Positions 28,001 through 43,000 of a DNA stretch of 64,000 nt are shown one piece after another. Below the pieces are notes generated by a model, which had not been told where the DNA came from, searched no databases, and was given only the letters and a program-made list of their open reading frames with translations. Position 1 is the stretch's first letter, and the number at the start of each line of letters is the position of its first letter. Made by a program: the position numbers and the translations under genes. Location of the stretch: contig NC_091047.1 of assembly GCF_963966145.1 (NCBI RefSeq), forward strand, positions 27,280,001 through 27,344,000, given 5' to 3'. The stretch comes from Tenebrio molitor. Its lineage: Eukaryota > Arthropoda > Insecta > Coleoptera > Tenebrionidae.

Positions 28001-31000
28001 TTACATTTATATTGAACTACAGCAACCACAATCTACACAAAGAATAATTCTCTCCCGTCACTTAATCCCAACAGCACAAAACAATTATTTTTCTGCGGAG
28101 AGAAATACATATCAACAGAATTATTTTTTGCAAACCCACTCCAACTCACTTTTCGATTGGTCATAATTTTCTGAGTACCCCTATTAGGGTGTTCCAAATA
28201 TTCTGCCCGCTATTGACTACCACTGCATTCGAGTGCCATCGACCCCTTTTGGGACCCTCTCCCCAAACAACTGTGCGGTTTATCGCAAACATGTGTGAAC
28301 CGAATCCTGTCAGACGTTTGTCCAAGGAAGACAAACATAATTTGCAAAAAAGGTGCATGTGCTATATGGGTATTATTATTTATGTGGAAGTTGGTTTCAT
28401 CGTTCGAGTGAAAATAATGAGGGAATGTCAGGAAATTTATACGTGAGTCGGGCATAGATGCGCTGGCATTTATCTTTATTATCCTATCAGAATGCTCTGA
28501 ATGAGAGTGCTTCCCCAACTTCCAGCTATTCAATTCGTATCGAGGGGCTCCCTAATCAGGGATGAAATTATTGTTCTATTCTACTTAAATCGAGCAGATG
28601 TTAACATACTCGGACCCGAGTTGGCACCGCTGATTTCCAGTGACAAGTTTGTCGTTCACTTTTCAAAATCTGGTCCAGTTTTTCTTGTCTCAGTCACACT
28701 TCTTGTAATTCGTGTTCATCTGTTTGGTTAATTAAACAGGTATGAATCTCGTGGGTGTGCTAACGATAGGGAGTCAGGTTAGGTATTTTGAGGAGTTTCA
28801 GTGCTTTGAGATAATGAAGATGTAGCCGTGGTCTAATTGATAATTGGTGTAATTAAGTTACAGCGAACGCTGGGATAGCTGGTAATAACAGGAAACTGAA
28901 TTTCACTCCTGCAATAAGTGGGCAAGTGTATAGTGGGTAATGGGCGTGAAGCAATTTTTGCTGTCATACATTTTCTAAGTTATGACAGTACCCATTGGGA
29001 CAGGTCTTTGTTTGGTGTCCAACCAATTCACACTTCCAGAGATAAACGGTCATTGTTTGAGTAGACGCGTTTGCATTTAAACTACACCCTTTCATTTTTA
29101 TCAAGGAAGCTTAAATAGTTCTGATAACATTATCTACAGCAGTTGATGTGTACATGAAGCCTATGAGGTCCTTTTTTTAAGTTGCGTAACGTTGGCAAAA
29201 GCTCTGAAACTTTTTTCAAAACTGTAGCTTCTATTTTTTGCAACATTTGAAACTTGACAGTTTGTTGGTCCATTAGCTGACCAGATTTGGGCTTAAGTGT
29301 GGAGGGTCGGTAGAGTTAAGTGGACACTTCCCGAACGCACCCATCGTCCTGACCATGCAGTAATAAAGCAATCCGGCATTTCGCGGACCGGAAGTGGTTT
29401 CGAGGGGTTGGCGTGACGAGTTCCATCTGTCAAACGGAAGCTGTCGTGTCTGATGATCCGTGGAGCGTGCTGGAAACGACCGCGATTGGCGGCGGCGGTG
29501 GCGGCGGACCGAAGGGGGACGGCATCACGTGGGGACGAAATCAATACTGCGGTCTGTAAAGCCGCTCGCGAGCGAGTTCTGGGGGTTAACAAAGGCGGCG
29601 CGCAGGGGGGCAGAGACAAATTCCATTAAATTACACGGGGCGGGAGAGAGAGGCGGCGAGAGGGAGAGAGAAGTGCGCTAACCGCACAGTCTAACCACCT
29701 CATCCAGACGACCTTATACGGACCGCTAATCGAAACGCGAATATTATCTGCACTTCTGGAACCACTTGATGCATTATACATGGTCGGGGTGGAACCGCTG
29801 TTACAATGGGCGGTAACACGAAGGTTTGGCGGCGGGTTGAGGTGCGATGGCAAAAACGGGAGTGTGGGGGGTGGAGGAATGCAAAATGCATCCGGACAGT
29901 GCACTTTCGTGTTTCGTGATGCAGGGAAATTGGGAGGTGGCACCGAAGTAACAGATAAAGACTTGGTAGGATGGGGTACTCTTGGAGGGGAGTAGTCATT
30001 GGATGTCAGACTGCATACAATGTCTTTGAATTTATGAATTTAATAGGTAGAGATTTCGCAACGATGTCAAGAATTGTGCTAAAAAAATTCACGATTTAAC
30101 AGAGACAGCATAAATCTATTTCGTGGAGATTTTATGAAGGTTTTGGGAATTTTATAAAGATATGATCTTTCGGTTATCGCTGAGATGGTATGAATTCCAC
30201 AAAGAAGTCGTAAAGAATCCACAGTTTTCATAGAAACTTCATAAAGATTTTATAGACAATGCGGATTCTGTAAAAATATAAAGATTCCTACAGTTTCTTA
30301 GAGAAATCACATCTTACAAGGAACTTGATGAATACGTAGTGAAGACGTCACAAAATTCATATTTCAAGAAAACTTTGCACATTAAGGTAACGATTTTGCG
30401 GATTACCTAAACGCTGTATTAAGACTTACGGAGACTCTTTTGAATGAGAACGTTGTGGATTTTATAAAGATGTTATAGACTTCGTGAAGTTCGTAAAGAA
30501 ATTTGAATTTGAAGGTATAATCAATTGACACAAATTTCATAATTTAAAGAAGCTTTACGGATTTTATGGTCTGTACAAACTTATTTCGCATTGTGTAGAG
30601 ATTAGGAAAACTTCATTTATCCGTAAACTTCATGAAACGCAAGAAGTCTTAACGAAATTTATAAAGAATTTTTTTTAAGATTATGAATCATATAAAGACG
30701 TCACATGGTTTTTACAAATAATATTCTTGAAAATTTTTAGAAATTTGACTACATATTGAAGAAGATATCATGAATTATCCTTAACAATTTTTTCTAATTG
30801 ACGGTTTTAAAATAGTAGTTCGTGTGTAAATGCGCTTTTTTGGCATGACTGGGCCAGCTTAAAACGCGATTGAAACGAGCACCATAAAGGCTCCAAATCG
30901 TTTAAAATCTTTAAAATTAGCTTGACGTTTCGTTTTGACAAGTTGTGACATTTATCAAAATCCGTTCATACTCTCAGATTCTGACAATATCGAACAAAAA

Positions 31001-34000
31001 AAGCTGTTAACGCATTCATTATGAATATGTGTTTATCAAAATGACAACACATCATGCAACCTGAAAATTTTATCATTCTAGCCAATAACATCGACGCGAA
31101 CAGTTATGACGTGAAAAGGCGCGTAGTTCAAACTAGTACACATTTTATTACATGTTTCAACCTTATTCGTACAAAATGGAATCTACTCTTGCAAACTAGA
31201 ATATTCCCACAGCAGGTATCGATCAAGTCCAACGACATTGTTTGTCGCACTGAGACGAAACGAAGTTGGTCGCACTTCAAGTGTAAATAAGGAGTTTGTT
31301 TCATTTGTTATTCAGCAAGCAAACAGACCGTTTTAATGCTGTGAAACGACCATTGAAATCCGATTCAGTGGGATAAATTTTTATTTTCATAGTCTGATTC
31401 TTTCGTTCCTCTACGCAGCAGGCTCATTAACCAAGTTAATGCAATCGGCTTGCAAAGATCCGTTTAATCCCTGATCTGTTATTTAACACCGGCATCTTCA
31501 TAAAACTCGCAAATTATTGTAGATTGTTCTTTCCGTGTTGTTATCTCAGTAAGTACCAATCAATTTCAATTATACTGTTTTGTCCGCGTTGAAATAAACC
31601 GGAGCTAATTGTGTTAGTGGCATTTAAAGTAGAAAGAGCTTGTTGCTTTTGTTGTTCACAAAGCATTGGAAATCTGTTTCGCAGACAAAAATGGAACTAT
31701 TGAAGTATGTATTACGAAAACACTCCAATAATCCGATTGTATAGAAGGAATTAAATTGAGCAGTTCTAGCGTGTTTTCCAGCAGTCGTTCCAATAACAAA
31801 ATCAAGAGACTAACTATTTACACGATTTATTAAAATTCTTTACCAGAAGGTGCTGTTAATAAAGCTTAAAAGCTTTTGCAATTTTTGGGAACTGAAGAGG
31901 TCATTTAAAATTAATAGAAGTTTTTTGTGTAATGGAGAACTACACACATGATACACTCATTACATTTATCCTTATCATCATAAGTAGTACCACTCTTATA
32001 AAAAGAACTCGCAGAAGAAGTACTCCAGTACTTTTTTCAAGAGCTTTTGCTGTTTCCGTCTTCCACTGTTAATACATCATTGAAGTAAGTCCCTTTTACC
32101 ACTAGCTTTTTATGATCGTTGTCGTTAAATTCTAAAGCTTGTTTGACACGATGCTAAATTTTGTACAAAATTTGTTAGAAAATGAGAGAGACCCTCGATC
32201 AGGAGTCAGGACCAATGAACCGATCAGGATCATAGTCTGTCTTTGTCAGATCCTGATCGTTCATTGGTCCTCTCTCATTTTCTAACAAATTTTCTACAAA
32301 ATTTAGCGGTAATTGTTCACTTTAACTACTTCTGGAATTTTCGCGTTTTTTCTGGCTAGACAGCCTCAGGGCGTCCTCCTAGATCGTGTCCCACCATTCA
32401 AACCTTGTGCAAATGCCTTTTTTTTCTCTCTTGTTGTGTTTCAAGGTCGCGCTAAGTCTTAGTATAACTAAAGGGTAAGGAAAATTTTCATTTGCACAAG
32501 GTTTGACTGGTGGGAAACGATGTAGGAGCACGTCCTGAGGCTGTCTAGCCAGAAAAAACGCGAAAATTCCAGAAGTAGTTAAAGTGAACAATTACCAATT
32601 TAGCATCGTGTCATACAGCCTTTACTCACGAAAAGCTCAATATTTCAAGAAGCACACTATTATGTTTTGATGTTCGTTTCCTGAGATACATAACCGGGAA
32701 AGTGGTACATAACTAAATATATAAACTTTCCCGGTTTTATACCTAACTTGACATCTGTCAAAGATAAAAATTTACAATTAATTAATGTTTTTTAAGACTT
32801 TGTCCAAACGAACACGAAAAACGTTATTTAATATTCGTGCGCTGTCACTTTTCAGGTATTCGGCCTGGCCTCATACCTGCAAAGCAATCTGACAGCGCTA
32901 CTCATATGAAAATAACTACTATTTCGTTTTTCTTTTGATGATTAAGAGGTGAAAAATTCTCTGTGTTGGTGTCACTGAACTGGCTACACATTTTTTTAAG
33001 TCAAAAGTTATTCATTTGGCAGTCTTACTACGCATTTGTTAGCTATACAACTGTCACAACCCTTCCATGTTGTGATTAGTCCTGGATGTTGACATAAATT
33101 GTAGGAAATCATGAGTCAGAACAGAGATTAATGTGTTTTAATAAAAATAAATAGATGCGTGCTTCATCTTGACGTAAATAGGAGAGAAATTATGAATAAT
33201 GTCTTGTATTAAAGTAGAAATATTAAATTAAACGAATCCAACACAAAACTCGTGTATTAACGTCCCTCACGTGCTCGACTGCAATATTTGTTAATTTTTT
33301 GCACGATGCATTTTGCAGCTGTCGTGAGGTGGAGTGCAGATTTAATGACCTCGGGACATTTGTACAAATATTTGTAGTAAAAATAATCTTTGACGTGATG
33401 TGTGAAGCAAATATTTTTTATTAGTGTGTTTGTTTTGTCGTTCAGACGTGGTTCGCCAAAAAATAGAAATTCATAATTGTTGGTCCTGAAATAGGATAAA
33501 TTGTTTGTGTGAGAAGTCTTGAGGATTGCTAATTTTTTTCTGATGTGTGAAGATGGGAGACCAGAGATGTCTCCTGCCAAAAAGCAACTGATATTGTTTG
33601 ATAGATCATTCAGTAAAAAATATTTAAAAAAAGTAAAAGTCTACCTACGATTTTTAAAACAAAGACAAACAAATCTAAATTTGCACATTTTTTAACAGAA
33701 AATTTTTGAACAATCTGAAACTGTCTTTTGTAAGGTTTCACCGTGCTACAAATGAATCTAATAAAATTACAAACAATATCCTGAAAGTATCTCGTTCTGA
33801 TAGTCGCTTTGCATGCCTTTCCCAACATATTATAGTTCTACAACAAACCCAAATTACCCTCTCAATATCCGTAATAGAGATCCAATTATCCTCCTACATT
33901 TACGGTTATGGATATAACGCTACAACCCCTAAAACTGTTGTATCTTGTTAGAAAAGTCTGGTTCACAATGCACACTATCAACCCTCAGAATGACCAATAA

Positions 34001-37000
34001 AATACTGCTCTAATGAGCTGTGTAATAAAAAATGTCTTTAATTAACAGTATTCATAAAGTTTTTGCATCATGCATTTAGCATCTGTCTCTACTTTATATT
34101 TACATAACGCATTTGCGTTGTATATGCATTTTATGATATTCGGAAATGTGTTAAAATGTGGACACTAAACATGATATGATCTTCTGTTCATATATCATTT
34201 CATGAAAGTTTCGTTATAGTGAAATGAAGAGCTACATTTTACGTTGATCAATAGGCTGATTACAGTTGCCTCTTTTAGAAAAGGGAACTCACGCAGAGAA
34301 CCCACTTGAACATTTTTTGAAGTGCTTCTTTTGTTTCCACCCTCCAGTAATAATCCACAATCAAGTACTTCTAAAGTCGTTTTACCACCCCTTTTTTATA
34401 ATCGCTGTAATATTTTTTCCACTTATGAAGAGTTCAATGTCTTTTGTCCTGTGAGAAATTTTCACGCTAAGCTTATCCATAAAGAAAGAGAGCAAACATT
34501 CTCACCATAAGAGTAAACCATATTTGCTTCTGTTTAATCCAAGTTTTTTTCTGCCCTCAACAATGCCGAACGGCTTCCACATTTATATTGAGTAGGTAGG
34601 TATTTGTCTGACAATTTTTTGTATTTGAAATATGTACTTCTTTTTAGATAAAATCCAATTTTTAACACAATTTAATCTCGAAGATATTTTTTTTTTTCTC
34701 CACAAAACCATATTTAGGGCCGCCAGACTTTCGTCGGTAGCTTTCTCAGTGTAATTGGAAGACTTATGAGCCACAAAAGACATCTTACTTCTTTAATTAA
34801 TTCTCCTGGAATAGCGAGCCTCACAAAGTATTTAGAAAAATTCTTCTAGACTCGAGGATTTCTTAATTGATTAATAATTAAGTTAAACATAAAAAATAAC
34901 AGTTTACTTTTAACAAAAAGAGCATGGCAAAATGTTGCGTAAAAATAACTTTGGGATTTGTTATGTTGGAAATCTCAAAGTTGTGTGAACGCAACATTTA
35001 GAGAAAATTGGTTTTGTGAAAATTGGGTTGAACTTTTCACCGGTTCATTTTTCTTATGACAAAATAAGGCATGTTATAGTATCTTCGTCTTTCCGTATCG
35101 CATCGTTTGTAGCATCAAACCAGGTTGATCTGTTTAAATGTTGCTACTTATTTCTTGATTGCTCTTGATGCAAACTAATTTATGCACGACACACGCCGCT
35201 TTATGCTTTTAATAATCGGAGTTTTTGCACATCCTGGTAGTACCAGTTTCAGGATTTAAAACATTTTCAATGTCGAAGCACCACATTTCTTGAACTGCAA
35301 ATAGGTATAGTATAAAGTTCATGAGACTATTTCTTCTTTGGATAAATAAGTCGCAAATTGTCTCCGAATGACTTCCCGGTACTGCTAAATTTTTCTCTTC
35401 TTTTCCTCGTTGAAACATTACAAAATTATTGAATTTTGCCAAAACAACAAAATCAAAATACGAGTTTTGATTTGCATCACTTGCTGAAAAAACTCTTAAC
35501 AATTATGATCCCGTGAAAATGTATCGCGACGCGTGACAGATCGTCCTGGGCCCTGCCCAGGCCAGGATTATACAACTGTGTCCTCAATTCGGCGCGTGGG
35601 CAGTTGTCTCGTCTTGTATCGCCTTTATCCTTTTGTCAGCTTTCGGTAGGTGTTTTGATTAATTATCCTCTTTAGGCGGATTTTAGGAATTGCATTAGCA
35701 ATAACACTACGCGTGGGATTAACATAATTTAATTGAAACGAGGCATTCGTGTACACAATGACAGTGTCAACTTCGCAGTTGAGCTAGTCGCGGCGGTTTA
35801 TTTGTTTTGCAATTTAATGAAATCTAATGGAATTACTGAACAACATCGACGAGAACAGTTGGGGTTGACGACGGTAGTTCTCACAAAAATAAAATATTTA
35901 TTTCAATTTCGCCCCATTTGAATCGCCCTTTTATGGCCCTCGCCGACTTGTACCACCCATTTTTCTTCCGCTGTAGATATGGCGTGCCACCCCATGTTTC
36001 GGCTGTTGATAGTCGGGGTAGGGTTACATATCGATTCTCCACCCGAACAGACGTTCGTAACCGCATAAATGTTCGTTATTTAATCACTTTGGGCCGTCAA
36101 TCCGACGGGGGCATTATCGCCGGTGAAAACAAACTGGAAAATTTTTATCCGCCGATGATCCGGCCGAGTATTTCACCGGATATGATGGATTTTTTTCGTC
36201 GCCACCGACTCAATTTAAATGTAAATGAATGTTCGTTTCCCCGACAAAATTTTGTTTGATAATATTGTTCCAGTTTAAATTATTATTGCTAGAAATGCAT
36301 AGAAATGTAGTGGATTGTTGTAATCTGTATTGTTCGCGGTATCGGCGTTTCGTTCCATTGTGTTCCTATCAAACAAGCAACCAATTACCAACAAATGTTT
36401 ATTAAACCCGACGCTGCGATACAAAGTTGACTCGTTTACACGTTCGACGAATCAATAATCCCCACCGATTTAAATCCACTCGGTATTTGTTGACGGAAAT
36501 GCGGCGCTAGCGACTTTTAATTGAAAATTTTACGGTTCAGATTAAAAAAGGACTTTAATGAGATCTCGCCTGTACAAGTTGTTCAGTAATTTCAAGTGGG
36601 ATGAGGAACCCACACGTATTCAATGGGATCTAGGTCAGGACTTATCGCCAGCCGTAAAGCCAGAGATGATCTGTTAAATAATACAATGCATTCAGTAATT
36701 ATAAAGGTGCGGTATGCAGTAGTTGAACTCTATTTCATTTCCATTTCCTGCTCCACTCTTGATGTACTCTTGGGAGATAAATTTCAAACAGTGTGAGAGA
36801 CAAACACCAACTCTGTTCTAAACCGGTAGCTACCTAAAAAGCGACTAATTGAACTTCCCATGTCGACTGCAGTTTCAAGACTCTTGTAGGCGTTAAACAC
36901 ACATTTTACGTACTTCACCTAGACACGTCTTTAATATTTCTTACGGAACGTCTAGATGTTCGCGAAGTGTAGTATCTTCCAGTTCATTTTCTACCATTCC

Positions 37001-40000
37001 TTTTGGTGATTTTCTCTATTTTTCTCTTCAATGTTCCACCACACAGCTTTAAATAGAGTTGTTGGTGTCATTACTGATCTTTTACTCTCAGAGAATCTAT
37101 ATTATCTGATCTATTCGGTACTAACTTAGTAGAAGATCTTTCCGTCGACTTACCTTTATCTTTACCATTACATATTCCTTTAAGACATTTGATTAGATAG
37201 CGCCTTGATTTTATTTTGTTTGACTAATTGCTTGCGACATTGAACACTAGCAAAAAATCCACAGATTTGATTCACTTTTTTTCTGACGTTTAACTGAAAA
37301 GATAATTTTAATTTACTGCTTCATTCGGATTAGAAAGGAACATGTGGGTTGCGACAGAATGCAGTATTGGTTGATCCTCTTAATGGAAAGTTCGATTGTA
37401 AACAAGTTTGTTAATGATATGTTGATAATATGGATAATTTATAACATTGTTAATAACATGTCTGTTCGAATTATAATTTGTCCTCTGATGTATAAACATT
37501 AATCACGGCCATAAATAATAAATGTAATTAATTAATAATCTAATTACTTTTAGTGTTCATTTCATAAACAGGTGTGTACGAGTTCTGATTGCGGTGAGAA
37601 ATGAATTGGATATGTTTAATCTGCTTGATTAATCGCCTTTTTTTATTTGAGGGGGATTAACAAAGGGAATTAATAATGTACCTACATGGATTTTTAATGA
37701 AACATTGAGAAGTAATAATGTGTGTAAAACCAAGCTATTTTATTACATCCTTAAATAATTTTTAATTAAATCGCAATTATGAGAAATGTATCTTTTTTAA
37801 TAACATACGACTGGTAAGACAGCACCAAGAAGCCCATTGGCTCTAAGAGCTTCTCATTTCCTGATGTTATTTAGGCTTCATTGTAATATTAGTAAGATGG
37901 CGCCAAGAGGCTTTTTTCACGACATTCTCCATTTAGTAGATTTTCAAGCATTTCACTTTGAATAATTATTTTCGGCGTAAAATAAACCATCAAAGAAATA
38001 TTTTAGAAGAAGTGATTTTTTCCGTGCCAAAATCCTTACATCTTTACAGTTGGCAATTAGCCCTTACTGGTTGAAATTAAAATAAAATGAATCAGAAAAA
38101 AGTAGCTGTTCATTCTCCACTTATTTGAATTAGAATTTTTAATCTTTACTCCTTACATTACATTGATTAAAAAACAGTAAGTACGTACCCTTTGCTAGTT
38201 TTGACATTTTTTGATATTGGCAAGCGAGATTTTCATTTTCCCTTTCTAGAAAGGTATCTTCCAAACTTTAAAAATTATGTCGTATTTACTGTTATCAAAA
38301 GTTTAATGAACAAAATAAATTGTGGAATTTCGTAAAATGAGGAAGAAAATCAACAAACTTATTAAGTGCGTTTTTGGCACCTCATAGATTTTAAGTAATT
38401 GTTTGAAGACAAGACACTGTTGAAAAACATTTATTTGCTGCAAAAAAAAAGAAGGTCTGTATTTTCAATGTCCGAATTCCTTAATTGTCAAGACAAAACA
38501 TGTTATTTATCTTGTTAATAACTAGTGACTCACCATCTCGACGTGTTTATAAATATGTACAATGTACAACATTTTTGTTAAGTTGTGCTTAAGTATTTAT
38601 TTGGTACGTGACCATTTATTCCGTGTAACAAACCTGAGATAAAAATCCCAAGTTAAAAATTGTTTTCTTTTTTTTTATTCTTTCTTTAGTTTGTTATTTT
38701 CGTCATTCTCAATTTATTGTTGTTATATTATAATGTGTCAATATATAAATATGCAAAAGAATAACGGATATTACCGTTCACTGCTTGTACAGAGTGCATC
38801 AGCACATGAATAGTAATTTATCTAATTGCATTTTTAAAAGTGGAATTTTTCGTAATTTGTTGTCGTTATGAAATGGTACTTTTTTCATAATTGTCACGAA
38901 ATTGTAATGAAATAGTGACGAAATATCACTGATGATAAAGGAAAGAAGAATGCATCAACGATTTAATTATGTAATTAATTTATGAATTATTGTAAACTAA
39001 ATGAGAACAAACTAAAACTGGATCAGAAGCCATACTAAAGAACCTTTCAGTGAAATCAAACTTCCGAAATATGCCAACATTACCTTTTCTTGAACAACAT
39101 TAACTTTCTTCTGCTGGGACAGATCTTCACATTTCATGTCTGCTACTTCGACTATCAAACCATTTTTTTAACAGCCATGTAAATAGTAGATTGTGTTGTT
39201 AGGATTAAAAGTGGTACTTTTTTGACGGACAATTTAATTGCAAGAATACTCAATGTGAGCCATATTGGGCTAAAGATCATTATGTTAGTCACGTTGGCCG
39301 CAAAAAATCCAACTCTTTTTACATTTATAAGATCTTTGTAGGGTGTTTTTGTGTTTGCTCGTTCTGTTGATACACTTCTCATGTCTTGACTCGCATTGCA
39401 GTTCCGCTCAAACCTAAATTACCCCTCAATAACCCATATTAGAGATCCAATTATCCTTGTACATCAATGGTTATCGGTATAGTCGAGCAACCCTCGAGTT
39501 GTTGGAATCCATTTTAAATCGTGATTCTCAGCGAGGGTCGTTAACTCCAACGACAAGAACAATCTGGACCAGCGTACTAGTCTTTTTTATGGACGTTACA
39601 AAACATTTCATTAGCCAAATCCGTAACGAGTCCACAGATGTTTGTTATTTGCTCGCTGCCAAATTACACATAATTGTCATCAGGTGGTTTAACGAAATTA
39701 CTTATTCCGTCGTCGCCGCCTCGAACTTTTTACTTCTTATTTCATCCGGAGCGTTATTATCGACCCGCCGGTACAAAGAGGAGAGAGTGGGTGCCATAAT
39801 GATAGGGTAGATGCACGGTTTTCATTACAGAGCTCATTGTACCGATCTGGCACTCGTTTCAAAATAATTTCGCCAGTTAATTGCTTCAGCTCTGGGCTAT
39901 TACGACGGATGACGGTTCAGTTTTCGAGTGTCGAAATGGCCACACGATCGAATTCGTCGTGTTAAATTAGCTTCATTAAGGACGATTAGCGCTCTTCATT

Positions 40001-43000
40001 CTTCTCCGCGAAAGCGTTCCGGGAGCGTTTTCAATCCGATCCGCACCTGTAATAAAGTTACGTGATTTTCCGGAAATGCAATTTTCACATTCCCCTCGCC
40101 ACTTGCTTCCTTTGTTGCGCGAATCGTAAACAAATTAAATTGTGAAAATTCCGGCTTCCTTTGGAAGTTTAATTTTAAATAAAGAGCCGCCGTTTTCCTC
40201 CGAGCTTTTAATTTATCTCTTTTGTTGACAATTCCGGATTGCTGCCACCAGTTCGGAGATAATTAATTTTTTCTACGCGAACCTGACGCACAGTTATCAC
40301 TTTAGTTTATTTCCATAAAAATTTTCATTTCTGATTCAACGGCTGACACGCTGTTATTGCAAGACAAGCCGCGCCGGGTTTTTTGCGTTCATCTGCATAA
40401 AAGATGCAGCTTGCGAATTCCTGACAAGTCGTGACACGTTACCCAAATCTTCGAATTTATTCTGTATTTTTCCACCGATAATGTTACTTCACGCCCAAAA
40501 ACAGCTTATTTCTGACTTCACTACGAAGGTGGTTCCGCGTTGTACGCATAAGAGAAGAATCTCAATTCTTCAAAGCAGTGATATTTGACATATGCGGAAG
40601 TACTGGTCCCAAACTGGTGACCTGAGGAACCTTCGACTCTTCAAGTGTAGATCAAAAACAGTGTTTCCTATTTAACTTGTTTTATTCATGTTTATCTGGT
40701 TCGAAACTTGAACCACTTGAAACATATCGTCTGCGGTAGCCAAACATCGAGCAATTCTGTTAAACAAAACCCGCTGAAACATGTGTCAGCGTTGGTCGTT
40801 GTAGTCATTTTATTTGTGCGGTTTGATATTCCCGGTGCATCTGTCATGTTCGCTATCGTATTTCGAATGCCATCCACGTCGTCGACGTGACGTATGTTAG
40901 TTTTTCGTTGACACGCCACGTTTGTTACAGGAGGTATCGGACGTGTGCATAGGCACCAGCGTCGGAACCATCACCGAACCGGATTGCTTGGGACCCTGCG
41001 AACCTGGTACAAGTGTCACGCTTGAGGGAATCGTATGGCACGAGACCGAAGGAGGTAAGCCTTTCGAACCGTAATCGCTTCAGATCCCCTATTTGATTAT
41101 GGAGATAAGATAAACAAAACAGAACGTTACTGCGCCGGTGATGTTTAACAGATTTATGGCCCAGCTGGATACGATCTCGTGTATTCGCTCCGTTGCAACC
41201 ATTTCTTGTTGTTTAAGACGAAGCAGGAAATAAACTACGGTTTATCGCTTGTAGTTGTAACGTAATGATCTATAGGATCTTCAAAAATAAATATATTTTT
41301 ACAAACGTGTGCGCAGCAAAATGATTTCTGAACAGAGTAGGCTGCAGAAGTATTTTTCGTGTCTTTGATTGAAGCTACAAATGTCAAATATCACACCACA
41401 TAAAATTGCCAAAGGAAAATCTTTTTCTGGCATAAGAAGTAAGTGGCAGATCATTGGTAAACTAGCTTACTAGCGGAACTATCTCTATCTACGTTAATAT
41501 AAAAAGCCAGATGAAAATGTCGAGACAAAATATCGGGTGTTCATTTAAATTTCTTTTCAAAGTTGGCGTTGAAGAGTCAATTGTGAACGTCGTCAGTCTG
41601 CAGAGTAAAAACACAAACAACGCAAGAAATGAGGTTAGACTTAAACAGCTGATCCGTAATCTGGAATCCGTGGTGCGTTGACAATCGACTCTTCAACGCC
41701 TACTTTGAGGATAAATTTAAATGAACACCTTACATATAGAAGAAACAAATTTGTTGCTAATTAATGAGTTATTATAATTATTCAAAACATTATTTTGCCA
41801 TTTGGTATTGTTGCAAAGTTGTCATTGGGTAAATCACAAAGACAACAAAGCAGGCGTTGTAGAATTTTTGTATAACAGTTGTGACAGAACTCGGTAGAAA
41901 TACAGTGATGCTAATTTGCCTTCAAATGTCATACACACATACAGTTGGTTGCAAAAAAAAACGGGAAACGAAAATTTTCCTAATGTAAATTTGGTTTTGT
42001 CGATTTGTCAATTAATTGTCTACCTGACAATACCTATCAAGTGATTTTTAAAACTGTCATTTAATTTTGACGTTAACTCTAACAGTCTAACCTATCTCTC
42101 GTAAGAAGGTTTCACGCTGGAAAAATTGCAAAAATGTGTCAATTTTATTCTGACAGTTCCCGTTTTGTTTGCAACCAACTGTACAATGGATTTCTTGAAC
42201 ACCATTAGAAACATTATTTTTTCTCTACTTTTAATTTGTGTTGTATTTTTTATTCTGCTTCTCTACAACTTAAATGTTTACCGTAATACAGTTAACGACC
42301 TTCGCTACATTAAGTTATCTGTCAATTAGGAAAACTTTTATTAGATTACGTTGTGCTTAACACAAGATGTTAACTGTTTAGAGAGTCTCTGATAGTTCAC
42401 GTTAATTAGTATCAATTTGCTGTAATTTGTTAAGTGAAGTATCAAAATTGTGCGTCAGTTGCAAACACATGACACGTTGCAACAGCACATAACAGCACAA
42501 ATAATTAACAGCGACGTCGCTAAATTACATTGTTTGTTGTCAAATTAGGAGACAAGTGCAAATTTCATCTGAAAATGGAAACTGTTTCAGGTGTGTTAGT
42601 TGTCAACGTAACTTGGAGAGGAAAAACCTACGTAGGAACCTTACTGGACTGCACGCGCCACGACTGGGCGCCCCCTAGGTGAGAATCGATCAATTAAATT
42701 TCATAGTTCAGTAAACGTCAAAGTAAAATTGTTGCTCAAAAAATAATAATAATAATAATAACTTAGTAACGATTGGTACATCTGGTCTTTCTCATTGTTA
42801 CCAAACTAGTTTTAGTACGTTTATGTTATTTATTTATATATTTTTGTAATGTATATTTTTATGTATTTTGACAAGTTAAATACATAACTTATTACGTTCA
42901 CGATCTTGGTTTTTTATTTTGTTTTGTTGTCCATAACTGTGTCATTTTGTGTCATTTCGTTCGTCCTCAACCATAAAGTAACTTCACGATTCATGATTTA

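Larger units (their letters stand above)
22234..40930. other. sbb intron, distal 18.7 kb
   Basis: Holds the repeats, MITEs, foldbacks and GC islands listed separately. A GC-richer stretch also lies at 24.7-26.1 kb. No gene or spliceable conserved coding exon was found on either strand. Confidence 0.5.

Noticed and set aside
35918..36259. 113-codon + strand frame
   Set aside because: Unrecognised, no splice context; likely due to local GC content.
39155..39382. Hydrophobic minus-strand frame resembling a membrane protein
   Set aside because: Only 75 codons, no recognised receptor motif and no plausible splice partners.
39457..39810. 117-codon + strand frame
   Set aside because: Begins within a dispersed repeat and has no recognised domain.
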